Positions 10,501-21,412 of a DNA stretch of 64,000 nucleotides are shown piece by piece. Location: positions 4,712,001 to 4,776,000 of the forward strand of contig OY744464.1 in assembly GCA_963556145.1 (NCBI GenBank). The letters run 5' to 3'. This DNA comes from Hygrocybe punicea. Lineage: Eukaryota > Basidiomycota > Agaricomycetes > Agaricales > Hygrophoraceae. The notes below the pieces were generated by a model that worked only from the letters and a program-made list of their open reading frames with translations, was not told where the DNA came from and searched no databases. Made by a program: the position numbers and the translations under genes. Each line of letters opens with the position of its first letter. The first letter of the stretch is position 1.

Positions 10501-10690
10501 AACTGCTCTCCGTGCAATCATCAACTGATCATTTTTGTTTTGGGCTGCTATTATGGGAGGCAAAGTGATGCTAGTGGGCATGGGCTCTTGTAATGTACTG
10601 CTTCCCCTCTCTGCTGCCGCCCTTCAAGATGTCGACATCCATGGCTCATTCCAATATGCAAACACCTACCCCACTGCCCTCACCCTTCTC
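10139..10690. repeat. Diverged direct duplication of a ~145-bp segment
   Basis: The segment 10143-10280 (GGCTGCTATTATGGGGGGCA ... CCTACCCCACTGCCCTC) recurs at about 10546-10685 with substitutions and small indels. The copies are about 400 bp apart and separated by CCAGCA-type low-complexity sequence. Neither copy has a conserved long frame. Confidence 0.75.
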
Positions 10691-10912
10691 TGGCAAACTC
10701 AAAAATGATCAGGACAGGCATCAGGACCAGGACCAGCACTAGCACCAGTAATGCTTAGTTGTAGTAGCCTAGTAATCATTCATTAAAACTAAAATTTTAT
10801 TCATAAAAATAATAGAATAAGTGAAATTAAGTAGATGGACCTTCTTAATTCCACTTAATCACTTAACTACTTTAAAAGCCTTAATTTATAAATTAAGTCA
10901 GATTAAGTCAGA

Positions 10913-11709
10913 TTACAGCTGATTTCATAAACATGCGGAAAAGTTAAAAAAATTTTGAGGTGTAAAAATTTTGGACTTGGTGAAATTTCTCTTGTATCTC
11001 ATGGAATACTGCATGGATTGAGATGGTTATAGAGGGAAAGTTGTACTATTTCTTAAGGGCTTTCTACTCCTGTAATTACATTTGGATAATATTTATTTTA
11101 TGGTGAGTTGTAGATGAAATAACAGGGAAACCAGCACTTTTTGAGACCCAAAATGATATTGTCAAATTATGGCATCAAATGAGCTCCTATGAACAAGATT
11201 GTAGGGAGAAAATTGTTCAATTTTTCAAGGGCTAGAAGTACGTATACCGTGTTTTCCTTTATTTTTGTGTTTTGAGCCAATATTACATCTGTACTATTTT
11301 TGATTGCATTGGGATCGAAATACCACAAGAATTATAAATATTGGCTCAAAACACAAAAATAAAGGAAAACACGGTATATGTACTTCTAGCCCTTGAAAAA
11401 ATGAACAATTTTCTCCCTACAATCTTGTTCATAGGAGCTCATTTGATGCCATAATTTGACAATATCATTTTGGGTCTCAAAAAGTGCTGGTTTCCCTGTT
11501 ATTTCATCTACAACTCACCATAAAATAAATATTATCCAAATGTAATTACAGGAGTAGAAAGCCCTTAAGAAATAGTACAACTTTCCCTCTATAACCATCT
11601 CAATCCATGCAGTATTCCATGAGATACAAGAGAAATTTCACCAAGTCCAAAAATTTTACACCTCAAATTTTTTTTTAACTTTTCCGCATGTTTATGAAAT
11701 CAGCTGTAA
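10913..11709. mobile_element. 797-bp near-perfect palindrome (foldback element)
   Basis: The sequence from TTACAGCTGATTTCATAAAC at 10913 is mirrored by GTTTATGAAATCAGCTGTAA ending at 11709. The two arms are each about 373 bp (10913-11285 and 11337-11709) and differ at only a few positions and single-base indels. The loop is about 51 bp. No open frame is conserved. Its arms are far longer than those of ordinary MITEs, and it has a decayed relative at 8200-8720. High arm identity means recent formation or ongoing correction between arms. Confidence 0.9.
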
Positions 11710-12088
11710 GTAAACCCATGTTTTCCTGATGACTAGGGGTAGGGGTTTGGAAAATCATACCCTTGCCCCCCAGGTTTGAAAAGGGTATGAAGGGTATGAC
11801 TAATCATGTTCAAAGCAATGCCAGACCACCTTTATGTCATGAAAATGCTGTATTTATTAATAAGCCTCTAACACTGATCTAGTCACACATTGGCTTCATC
11901 TTGCCTCACTAACTGCATCTCTATTATGTTTTTCAGTATCATTTTCATCATTTGATGTATGATAATCATGATATGTGGTCATACTCATGTGATTCTCATG
12001 CCTTAGTCATACCCCTCCAAACCCTTTATCCCTCACCCTCCAAACCCCCTACCCCTGCTGTAAGGGTAGGGGTATTGAGGGTAGGGGT

Positions 12089-12289
12089 TAGTGTTGCCTC
12101 AAACCGGTCGACCAGGAAAAGCTGATCCTGGTCCTGAACTTTTGATGCACAACCAGGGGTTTCCTAGGCTCTTATTTTGTAGCCGTGAACCAGGGCTACA
12201 AAATAAGAGCCTAGGAAACCCCTGGTTGTGCATCAAAAGTTCAGGACCGGGATCAGCTTTTCCTGGTCAACCGGTTTGAGGCAACACTA
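12089..12289. mobile_element. Hairpin MITE, 201 bp, TA-flanked
   Basis: It shares the termini of the element at 5479-5584 (TAGTGTTGCCTCAA, then CAGGAAAAGCTGATCC). It carries a longer, almost fully paired body: arms of about 95 bp with a loop of roughly 10 bp around GCCGTGAACCAGGGC. It sits inside GGGTAGGGGT repeats with TA on both sides, consistent with insertion at a TA dinucleotide. Confidence 0.9.
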
Positions 12290-12489
12290 GTAGGGGTAGG
12301 GGTTTGGCATTTCATACCCTGGGTATACCCCTGGAGGGCCCTATCCAGCACATTTCCCCAGCCCCCAGCACACTTCCCCATGCTTAGGATGTAGCATGGT
12401 AATACCATGGGTAAATTTAACCAACACCATACCTGTACCTGTAAACACCACTCCCATTTAGTGAATGGCACAGGTAACCCGTGGGTATT

Positions 12490-12770
12490 GGCGCTGTACC
12501 CGTACCCGTACCCGCAGCTACCCGTACCCGTGATCCGGCCGGTTTACCCGTCATTTTGAGCCCTGGATCGTCTAAAACAGTCAAGTATTGAGTGAGTTAT
12601 GATCAAAACAATGAAGAATGATTGTTTTGTTCATAACTCACCCAATACTTGACAGTTTTGGACGATCCAGGGCTTAAAATAAAGCTCACAGGTAGGAGAA
12701 TCGTACCCGTACCCGTACCCGCGGCTACCCTTACCCATGACCCGTGCGGGTCGCTATACCCGTGCCATTC
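12490..12770. repeat. (GTACCC)n arrays on both sides of a hairpin
   Basis: CCCGTACCCGTACCCG(C)AGCTACCC at about 12515-12535 and CCCGTACCCGTACCCGCGGCTACCC at about 12705-12730 are in the same orientation. A 128-bp hairpin lies between them. The similarity of the two arrays suggests one array duplicated around, or split by, the hairpin. Confidence 0.6.
12553..12680. mobile_element. 128-bp hairpin, probable MITE
   Basis: ATTTTGAGCCCTGGATCGTC at 12553 pairs with GACGATCCAGGGCTTAAAAT ending at 12680. Pairing runs through CAAGTATTG and GTGAGTTATGA to a small AATGAAGAATGATT loop, with very few mismatches. No coding potential. Confidence 0.85.
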
Positions 12771-14042
12771 ACTACTCCCATTACAGGTATAGTGTACACA
12801 GGTACAGGTATTCACCATTGGTGTCAATCCTATACAGTGGTGTATCCTATGCTGTTCTTTGTTATCACTGTGTGTTTGATTTACCATGGAGAAATACTTT
12901 GTAAATCATCTTCAAGTGAAGTTAAACAGATTGAAAACTATAAGTATACTTGGTCAAACAAGCTCAAGACAAGAGATAGGATAATAAAACTACTGGTGAC
13001 ACTGCGTTACACCATAATCATCAGAGTTAGGCTATTTAAATATAAGCAAAGTATCCCCCTACAGATTCTGACATGTGATGTGTATCTATAAAACTTAAAA
13101 ACCTAATAATAAAGGTACACATATTGCTTAGGATACATCATTTCACTCTTTCAAGCCAGCATCTTTTCATGTTTGTATCTGAAAGCTAAAACTATCCAGA
13201 CCATTCCAACACTGTTAAACATCATAATGCAACAGATCTAAAGTAACTCTGACTCACCAACCTATTTAACTAACTAAACCAAGCAGGTGAATGTAGGCAA
13301 AAAGGGACCAAAGTGGATTCCTGGCATGTATACTTTCTGCTGTATTTAGAGCAGTTGATCCACAATAATAATATTTATGCACAGCTAACATGCAGTGTGA
13401 GGAGAGTAATATCTCAATTTTAGTTTGACAATCATCTCAACTTGCAAACAACTTGGGCCAAGGTCAGATTAGAGTCCGAATCGATCTGAGATTCCCAGCC
13501 CAATTCCAGCGCGGCATCTTCCCCGATCACTTCAGAATGTCATAGAATCCTCCGTATCAAATGGGTGACTTGACGATATCATCTTGGGTGCAAGACAGGT
13601 TGCCAACCCTGATCACCAACTCAGGAAAACCTTTCGAAAGTTCATGTACTTTGGGGATAAGTGAACGGTGACGGAATGATCGGTGGATTTGTTGTGTACA
13701 TACATGATAGTGGACTTGAAGCTGTGTAGTAACGACGGATCAACATCAAGGACCAGTTGAAAAAGATAAGCGTTGTGCATTGCGTGGGAGCCACACTGAA
13801 TACAGCTACGGAGCTGGAATATATAAGCCATCGCTGTCAAGGACAAAGCCCCAAAAAAGGATCGTTGCCTTGACCACCGACTTTGCATTTGCCTGCAGAT
13901 CTTGTTGCTACATCCTATTTCCCTCCATTCACCGACCATTTCGCTCTTCTAGATTGTGGCGAGGGTCATCTATCTGGTTTCCACCCTCATCGGTTTGATT
14001 TGTGGAGGCTTGTAAGCTTTATCCGCACTTCAGTACTGTTGG
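12681..14042. other. Transition from repeat block to genic DNA; no gene supported
   Basis: It contains the second GTACCC array, AT-rich sequence with short frames only, and from about 13,450 the presumed upstream region of the RFX gene. I found no gene, tRNA or known element in it. Confidence 0.4.
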
Positions 14043-14100
14043 TTCTTTTTCTCTTTCTCCCCCCCCCCCTGTCATAGCACTCTTTTTTTTTCCTGCTCGA
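14043..14100 (+). promoter_or_regulatory. Polypyrimidine tract upstream of the RFX gene
   Basis: A run of C and T (TTTTTCTCTTTCTCCCCC..., then CTCTTTTTTTTTCC) sits 90-140 bp before the RFX start codon. CT-rich tracts just upstream of transcription starts are common in filamentous fungal promoters, so this probably marks the core promoter or 5' leader. Confidence 0.4.
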
Positions 14101-14185
14101 GTTACTATAGTCCGGCAGGTCCGGCCAAGACCATTCCCAAAAGTTCACAGTCCTTTCCTATCTCTCTGCTTATTCTTGATATTCG

Positions 14186-17167
14186 ATGGCGGCCGTGAAC
14201 ATGCAGATAATGTCGTCCAATATGCCTCTCGACTTTCTTCCAGTGCATCCTCACTCTAGATCGAATTCGGTGTCTTCGTCGTCCACTCACTCTTCAAGCT
14301 CACGTCCCCAGTCTTCTCAAGGTGGTGTACAACGAATCCCCTCATCGGCTGAGGACCTCTACCGTGGATCATACGATCTGGGCCATCGTAGTAATTCTAT
14401 GAACGGGGATCATGTATGCTTTCTTTTTACCTTATTCCCTACAACTGCGATTCAACTGATCAGCCGTATTTGGGCCAGTCTCCTCCTAATCACAATCTCA
14501 ACAATCCCGCCTTGAAAGGTCATCACCGGCCCAGCCATATACGTGCTCGCGCTGCTGCCTCACCTTATCCGCGAGATACTGATAGTGTTCACTCTTCCTC
14601 GAGCGAGACCGAGGATATGTCAATGTTCTTGAGTAACCCTGCCGCGGAATATCATCCAATGTTCAGTGGAGGTCAGTCCATGGCCCCTACTCAAGAGGCA
14701 ATGCATGCCGCTGGAGCTTTTGGAAGGATGACGCTTAGTCCTGACCATGCGCTGGAGAAGTTGGCCGCTAATGTGCGTGCCGCGACGACAACTAGTGCCT
14801 CTGATAGGGCCAAGCAAATATTTGTGCAAGCATGGTATGTAGTTGGAAAGAGTTTATCCGATTTCGTCTCTCAACGATTCTTCAGGTTGACCGCCAACTA
14901 CGCTCCTTATCCTGACGGGAATGTGCCTCGCCAAGGACTCTACTTCTCTTATCGGCGGGTCTGTGACCAGTACGGGATACCTCATATCAACACAGCCACA
15001 CTCGGAAAAGCCATTAGGCTTTGTTTTCCCACCATCAAAACCAGGCGCCTGGGTGTTCGAGGAAACAGTAAATACCATTGTGCGTAATGTCCCCGACGTT
15101 AAAAAATCATCGTCTGACCAATTCCACTACAGATTGCGGTATTCGCCCAGCAACCTCCGCAGAAGCCGAATGGCTCCAAGAGTATATCCACAAGTCGAAT
15201 AATAGCGCTGCCCAACCATCAGTCAATGCAGCCCGGATGGCTCAAGAACAATCGGAGTCATCCGGCAAAGCTGAAGAGCGTTCAGATGACGACGACGACG
15301 ACGATTCCGAGGGTGCCACCTCTGCCCTAGGATCCAAGCGTAACTCATTATCGCTTGCCCCCACGGATATGAAGAGCACACCAATTTTTGCTCATGACCT
15401 CAGTGACAAGACACCCACAGCTGCCACGTTGCTTTCGCAAGCACAAGCCTCTCAAAGGCCCGGGAGTACTTTCCCACCTCAGGCATCAATTCGCCGACAT
15501 CCCCAACAAGAAAGCGGGCTCACTGTTCAGTCGCATTCCCCTCCGTCTGTAAACTCCATTGGTCCCGTTCCTTTTTTGGCTTCTCAACAAACACTGTCAG
15601 TCCGTCACTTGCCACACTTTCCTTCCGTTGACGACGCTGTCGGGTCCAACTCTACATCTCCTCATGGCTTGGTTGCACGTGAAGTCTGGGGTTGGTTTCA
15701 GGATCATCTCGACGCTCTGCTCGAAAGTGTCAGATCATTCCGATTTGATCAGTTCGAAATGCATTTGCGAACTTTCTGGTCTAGTTTGAGTGGGAATCAT
15801 CGCGAGGTAGTCCATGCTCCGGCTGTCGCGGGCTTAATGGCGAAAGCAGATGCCATCGTCTATGATGTACATTTTCCAGTATCCTTCTTATCTGGCTAAA
15901 TGTTGACCACATCGAACTAGGAAATTCTGGAAATCCTCCGCTCCCAAATGCTTTCGTCAATACCCCCAGCATCTTTGGCGAGCTTACGTCAATTAGCAAA
16001 CAAGATGGAAAAAATCCTCTTAGTTGCCCTAGAGAACTATGGTAACACTTTTTTGGAACCAAAAGTCGAGTTGGGCGCCCGATTTGGCCATCTCGTTTGT
16101 GAGTACTTTTTTTTCCAATTAACTGTTCATCTTGCTGGAGACCGGTTTGGCCAGTACGATTCTTAGATATCTATCAAGTCACCCAAGCACTCAACACTGT
16201 CCTGACGAATCAGAAACAACTCACAGAGATGCGTCGTTCTTGGCAAAAAGTTGACTTTGAGTCTGTCAGAAATCAGTCTGCATTGGTATGCAATTGCCGT
16301 CATGAGGATCTTGTTCAGTTATTGGAAGTCGAGTTCGTGGCCTTGTTGGACAGTCTAGTGAAGAGTGGCGAGCCAGTCAGAGAAGTGATGACATGGGCGG
16401 ATAAATGCTGCGAACGATTGATGGGTGGTGGTCGTCCAGGGCATGGTGGACCCGAAGAAAGAAGCACAATGAGCTCCAGGAGTGTTTTAATCCGCTGGGG
16501 CTATGTGACAAGTCAAGTTATGAGAGATTTGGTCGGTCCTCAGGCTCGTGCTTTTCTTTCATTCACTGACGGTGACGCAGACTATCCGTAGCGACCCAGC
16601 ATTTGGGGCATTTCAGATCTTGAAACTGTTCTTAGAGTACGCCTCTCCACTATTTGTATTGGCAACTGGCTGAAATGTTTTTTTAGCGACTGGATCGCCG
16701 TCAATGTCCTTCGGAGTGTAGCCCTTTCTACCAATTCTGTGGCAGCATCCGTGGAACCGGTTATGCAGCAGCAGTTCTTCTCCCTATCCCCGATGGCTGG
16801 CCAGGAGAGTTTCAATTCTATGGACGTCCGTCCCCATCATCAAGTTATGGCCCACACGCCGACCACGTCAAGCATGCTTGCTGCCTTGCAACACGATCCT
16901 TTCCCAAGTGGCTCTCTTGATCCCACATCGTCAGCGTTTAACTCAGACGCTTACGGGCCCTTGTCGTATATGGACACCTCTGCACCCCAGGATGACCCTA
17001 TAACTGGTGTTCATCAGCCTGGGTTATCTTTCTCTGATTTTGCAGGATCAGGAAACTCCTTTGATGTTGGCGCGTTCACCCCTCAGGACCTGGGCATGAC
17101 CTCTTCTGCCACTCCCGCTGCCAGTGAACCGGACCATGATTCGGAGCCAGTCAAGAGTGAAGTGTGA
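14186..17167 (+). CDS. RFX-family transcription factor
   Basis: This is a winged-helix DNA-binding regulator of the RFX/Crt1/Sak1 family, which binds X-box sites and in fungi controls ribonucleotide reductase, DNA-damage and cell-cycle genes. Eight exons join at 14414-14463, 14835-14885, 15080-15132, 15879-15920, 16099-16166, 16532-16580 and 16637-16686. They total 2619 nt, giving 872 residues in one frame. The RFX domain (about residues 190-265) is recognisable from FVQAWLTANY through VPRQGLYFSYRRVC to KTRRLGVRGNSKYHYCGIR. An acidic patch (SDDDDDDDSEG) follows. The conserved C-terminal extended region includes TIRSDPAFGAFQILKLFLEDW. The N-terminus is Ser-rich and the C-terminus Pro/Ser/Asp-rich, plausibly for activation or repression. 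The ATG follows a CT-rich leader. Confidence 0.93.
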
Positions 17168-17719
17168 GGATCGAGGAGAATCCCCTTTTCTTTGTTTCCA
17201 GTGGTCAATCCAGATATTACAACTCGACTAATTTTGGGCAATTATCCAAACTCCTTTCGACGCTTTCCATTTAATGTTGTTCCACACAATCGTCGTGTCT
17301 GTATTGAACAGTCTCGCTGCTTTTTGTCCCCTAACGCTCTTTTTACTAACTGTATAGGTTTTTTATGTGGATTCATATTTATTTATAAGGACCCGCCAAG
17401 CCCATTGTACTCTTCATGGGCATCATGGAGCTTATTCGCTTGATAGGCAGCTTGATTGTGGAATTCAGGACTATACGATACACCGTCGACTACTAGTACC
17501 AGTAGAAGCAATAGCTACTGGTATCAACGTGCTATGACAAAAGTCCTGCGGATTTTCAACTGTTGCACAATAATCGAAGGTACCCTCTGCAGTACGATAT
17601 ATGTCCGCCTGGATGACAATCATCTGTCGATGTCTCTGTCACAGGCCGAGTTGGGCTGGGTATACGCTTCATAACAAACCTCTGTGTTACTGACTCGGAG
17701 TCTGAGTTGAGGTTTATTC

Positions 17720-18460
17720 ATCAAAATCGTGTGGCAGCGATTTATTCTCTCTTTCGACACTATCTTCAGCATCTCCCGCGTTTACATATCGGCGCTGCCA
17801 TTTTGACCTCGGTCCTAGGTTGCAAAGCATGTATTTGCAAGTACCCTCCCTGGTTTCAGGGCTTGCCCAGAACTGACCGATCTTTTACGGTAATACACTG
17901 ACAGGTGCAGTAGTGGCTGATAATATTGGTGTATTCACCAATAGCCAAGACGACTTGCATTCGCGGTGCCGGACCAACCAAATCGTCTCTGGTCCTTTCG
18001 ACGGCCACAAGGATCTCGTTTCATTGCATTTGGCTAGCGAATGGTTTCCGGCATTGGGACGAGGCGAAACACCCTCAACTTGAACTATGCAGAGCCATCA
18101 TTTCTATTGACGGTGGACGTACCCCCATTTCCACTGCGTTGTTGATATGGAAACACTGGTTTATGGTTACGAGCTCCTGGCACAGCTTGGTCATAGTGCT
18201 ATCCTCATTGGATGCTATTCAGCCATCGCATTCTGGTTGGAGCTCCATTTTCACAGACCCTCCAATCTTATCACGGTTGTCAACACTGGTGTTCGTCTGA
18301 TCGACAACCATCGTATTCTGTCACGTCTGTTGATATTTCCCGCTCCAGGGTGACAAATATGTTCTCTACGAAGCCAGTCCAGCAAGTGTCTCCGTACCTA
18401 CTAAAACTCATCATTGGGTCGCTGAATACAAGATTTCTAGCAAGTCGGTTAGTTCAGATT
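17720..18460 (+). pseudogene. Relic of a WD40-repeat (NACHT-WD40-like) protein
   Basis: Frames on the plus strand carry fragments of the mushroom NACHT/WD40 (STAND) architecture. RFILSFDTIFSISRVYISALPF resembles the linker before the propeller. NQIVSGPFDGHKDLVS continues, after a frame change, into an AFG..RMVSGIGTRRNTL-like stretch, matching a WD40 unit (GPF.GH...V.S.AF....RIVSG). A later SVTSVDISRSRV may be another unit. Frames shift and stops intervene, with no start and no NACHT part. Intact relatives act as intracellular nucleotide-binding sensors in self/non-self recognition. I read this as a decayed 3' part of such a gene, between RFX and BFR1. Confidence 0.45.
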
Positions 18461-18661
18461 CGTCGTCGGAAGTCCAGTGTTTCGGCCACGTCACCATAAT
18501 ATCATTTCAAGATTCGAAACCAAGTTGAGACACATCGTTGCGACACGGGAACTAAGTGATAGAAACGAGATCGATAAAAAAACACCGGCAGGCACGACAT
18601 CATCCCCAAAAAATTGTACATCGTTGCCACTCCAGCTATTTGCAGGCAATCCTGAATGATC

Positions 18662-20418
18662 TTAGGTCTGCGACGCCGGGGGAACCTCCACCGATGGGGC
18701 TGGTTCCGCGGGACGTTCGCCATCATCATTCGGAGGTAGGAAATCAAGGAGTGGAGCCTCAGTTTTGACCTCGGCTTTATTGGTGAGACGCCTGATGCCT
18801 GCTTCTGCCTTGGAGATATTTTCCGCGGTGACACGGCCTTGGTTGGCTTCATACCACGCCTTCTTCGTCTTGAGATCTGCAATGACGCGACAAACATCCG
18901 TCGTAGACACCGGTGGAGGAATGGAGTGGGCAAGGAGGGCAGACAGTGTGGGCAAGGGAATGTTAAGCGCAGAACCTGTCGCTGCTAGTACTTCTGATGC
19001 ATCGCTAACTTTGGCACCTCCCTTCTTTCCTTTTCCCTTCCCTTTACCTGCGAAGTACAAGCCCTCGTCTTCACCCTTCTTTTTCCGCGCCACGAAACCC
19101 TCCGCCACTCCTGCCTCGATTGTTCTTAGTTCGAGCTTTGGTAATCCAATCACGTCCGTCTTCGCAGACAAATGTATGGATGAGTTGGCCCCGTTTCCAC
19201 CACTTTTGCCCGAGAAGTAGTCAATGAGGGTTTGGCAATCCTCAATCTGTGCTTGGAAAGCAGGTACAGCAGCTTCCTCGCGAAGCTTATCTGCAAGTTC
19301 CTGCTTCTTCTCAGCCTCCTCAGCGGCACGTTGGGCACGGTTTTTCTCGGCGCGCCTCGCTCGGTCTTCGTTGAGTTTGTTCCAGTAACGATCGTTTGCA
19401 TCTCGAAAATTTTGGGAAGACTGGCGTTTTTGATTGAAAAGCGAATTCAACTGGTCTTGTAAGCCGTCACGTTCTTCATATAGCTTTGAGCGGCTGGCAT
19501 AAGCTTCTTCTCTTTCTTTACTAAGCTCATCAAGTTGGGCTTTGATTGCGTCGTATCGTTCGGAAATGGCCTTGGACGTGGGGTCATCAAGATGAGTTCG
19601 TAGTTCATCGGCAACAACCCGATCCGCATCAATGGCTAGCTGGTCTGCTTGAAAGCTCTCCACCGTCCGGCGATTCCGTTTGCATTGACTGATCTCCTGG
19701 AGAGCCCTCTTCTCTTCGACCAGTTTCATGTTTCCTGACTCGACTTGCTTCTCCAGGTTTCTACGAAAATCATCAGTGATATGTTATGCTGGTAAATGAT
19801 GACCACCTACTGGATACGCGCATCAACTTCAGCCACAGTCTTGAAAGACATTTTTGATCGGGCAGCTTGAAGGTCTTTTGTCTAATGGCATTGGCAATAA
19901 AGTTTATTAACAGAAATCAGCATGAAAAGAAAGAAAAAAAGACTCCCGTATACCTTTTTCTGGATGCCCTCTTGGAGGGCTTTCAACTTTTCCAGAGTTT
20001 TTCCCCGCGACACTTTAATCCCGGATTGCTGCTCACGAATCGAATCCAGTTCTGAGAGCAGAGTGGTCCGTCGATCATTTCCGGGACCCGACTTGGAAGT
20101 TAGGGAAATTTTGTCCTTGATGGCATTCTAAACGGCACGTACGAGTGTCAAGCAACGGTACACACACATGGAGAACTGAAAAGCAAAGCTCACTAGGCTG
20201 ACTTGCAAAGCATCAATTTCTGTCTTTATCTTTTCCTGCTCGGCGTCGTAAATTGACTTGTCTGGTTTGCCTGACCCGCTGGTAAATGGTGCTGACGTGT
20301 CCCGACTTGCGGAAACAGGAACAGAAGTCGATGATCCATCTGCAAAAGGTGGAGGTTTCGAAACTTTTGCCTTGGCGACCGTCCCATTAGTGGTAGATTT
20401 AGTCTTTGCAGCGGGCAT
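18662..20418 (-). CDS. BFR1: Bfr1-type polysome-associated coiled-coil protein
   Basis: Bfr1 (nuclear segregation protein) is an RNA-binding, ER- and polysome-associated protein; in yeast it suppresses brefeldin A sensitivity and affects ploidy. The start MPAAKTKST lies at 20418. Introns fall at about 20128-20193, 19882-19953 and 19759-19810. The N-terminal half is almost continuous coiled coil (KLKALQEGIQKK, DELSKEREEAYASRSKLYEERDG). Then come the RYWNKLNEDRARRAEKNRAQR segment and CQTLIDYFSGK, a Gly/Lys-rich strip (GKGKGKGKKGG), and a short C-terminal helical region (KKAWYEANQGRVTAENI). This layout matches fungal Bfr1. The next gene, NHP2, is on the same strand upstream. Confidence 0.87.
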
Positions 20419-20553
20419 GGTGGTAACTTGTTTGACTGGCTGGTGCAAAAAAATGACACGATGAGGTCCCGTGACCGCCTAATGCCTGTATAGTTTATTT
20501 TTCTTTATTTTGACCCAATTTCGATTATTATAATCGAATAAAAAAAACGAGTC

Positions 20554-21309
20554 CTAGAATACAACTTTCGAGTCCAGTTTCCCGACTTCTTTACAGCACT
20601 GGTCATAGAGTTCTCGATAGTCATCATCTTTATCCTCCTTGTCTCCCTCCTTCCGTTTGGCTCTTTTCTTCTGTTCAGGGCAGATCATGACACAACTTGT
20701 CGGTCGTTTTGTCGAACTGGCATGGCCGAGTTCCTCCTTTGACGACACGAAAACATAAGGGATCTGCGCTTCCTCGCACAAAACAGGTAGATGAGAAATT
20801 ATGTCAATGGGATTGATATCTGCGGCGAGCACAAGAAGTCTGTTGGTGTCGGTGTGTCGGTACGAGATTACGCATTGCAGATGAGTGACAATACACATAC
20901 CCCTTCTCGCCCTTTCGGATTCCTTTCACGACTTCTTTCACGCCTCTCTTTACCTGGCGAGCCCTGGAAGCTGTGAAAGTATAAAGAATATTATTTAGGA
21001 GCACGGAGATGCCCCGTACCCTTCTTGATGGTTTTGTGCAGTCTTTTGATCAGTTTCTTCTGCGCTAATGGATGTGCTATTGGAGAAAGGTCCTCTATGG
21101 ATACAGTGACTTCAGGTTCTTCCTTGTGTGTCTTTAGCTTCTTGGTTGACTAGCGCCACATGCATAAGTATGTGAGATAGAACAGCTCGATAGACACACA
21201 CCTTGACCTCGCTGACATCCTCCATCTCCACATCTTGGACCTGCACAACATTGGGTTCCACCGGCTGGTTATTCTCGTGTTTCTTCTTTTCCTTCTTGTC
21301 TTTTGCCAT
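20554..21309 (-). CDS. NHP2: H/ACA snoRNP protein Nhp2 (L7Ae family)
   Basis: Nhp2 is a core protein of H/ACA small nucleolar RNPs, which pseudouridylate rRNA and snRNA in the nucleolus. The start MAKDKKEKKK is at 21309. Four exons join into a Lys-rich N-terminus and then the L7Ae RNA-binding core: HKTIKKASRARQVKRGVKEV, KGIRKGEKGLLVLAADI.P.D, HLPVLCEEAQIPYVFV. The C-terminus has TKRPTSCVMI and a family-typical tail. The N-terminal extension and the basic insert EQKKRAKRKEGDKEDKDDD are longer than in yeast. The start codon is 103 bp from that of divergent ELG1, so the two probably share a promoter. Confidence 0.93.
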
Positions 21310-21412
21310 TGTCACGGTGAAGATGTGAAGATGGCCACGGGTCACGAGATGTGACATGTGACATCTCGATCAAGGTTCGATTTTCGATGACCACTCGGAA
21401 AGCTCACCACCC
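21310..21412. promoter_or_regulatory. Bidirectional promoter between NHP2 and ELG1
   Basis: Only 103 bp separate the two start codons, so both promoters must fit in this interval or overlap the opposite 5' leader. It contains GTCACG and TGACATGTGACATCTCGAT strings, giving a local TGTGACATC-type direct repeat. I assign no specific factor. Confidence 0.6.

Larger units (their letters stand above)
9241..11731. mobile_element. 2.5-kb composite bounded by 25-bp terminal inverted repeats
   Basis: CATCAGGAAAACACAGGTTT at 9241 recurs inverted at the right end (AAACCCATGTTTTCCTGATG, ending 11731); 23 of 25 bases match, including the inner ACTTA. Inside are TTAAGT-rich sub-terminal sequences on the left (9262-9345) and before 10912, a low-complexity CCAGCA/GCCAGTACC core, and the 797-bp palindrome abutting the right end. 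No transposase was recognised, so it would be non-autonomous. The symmetric ends could also come from independent insertion of related elements. Confidence 0.5.
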
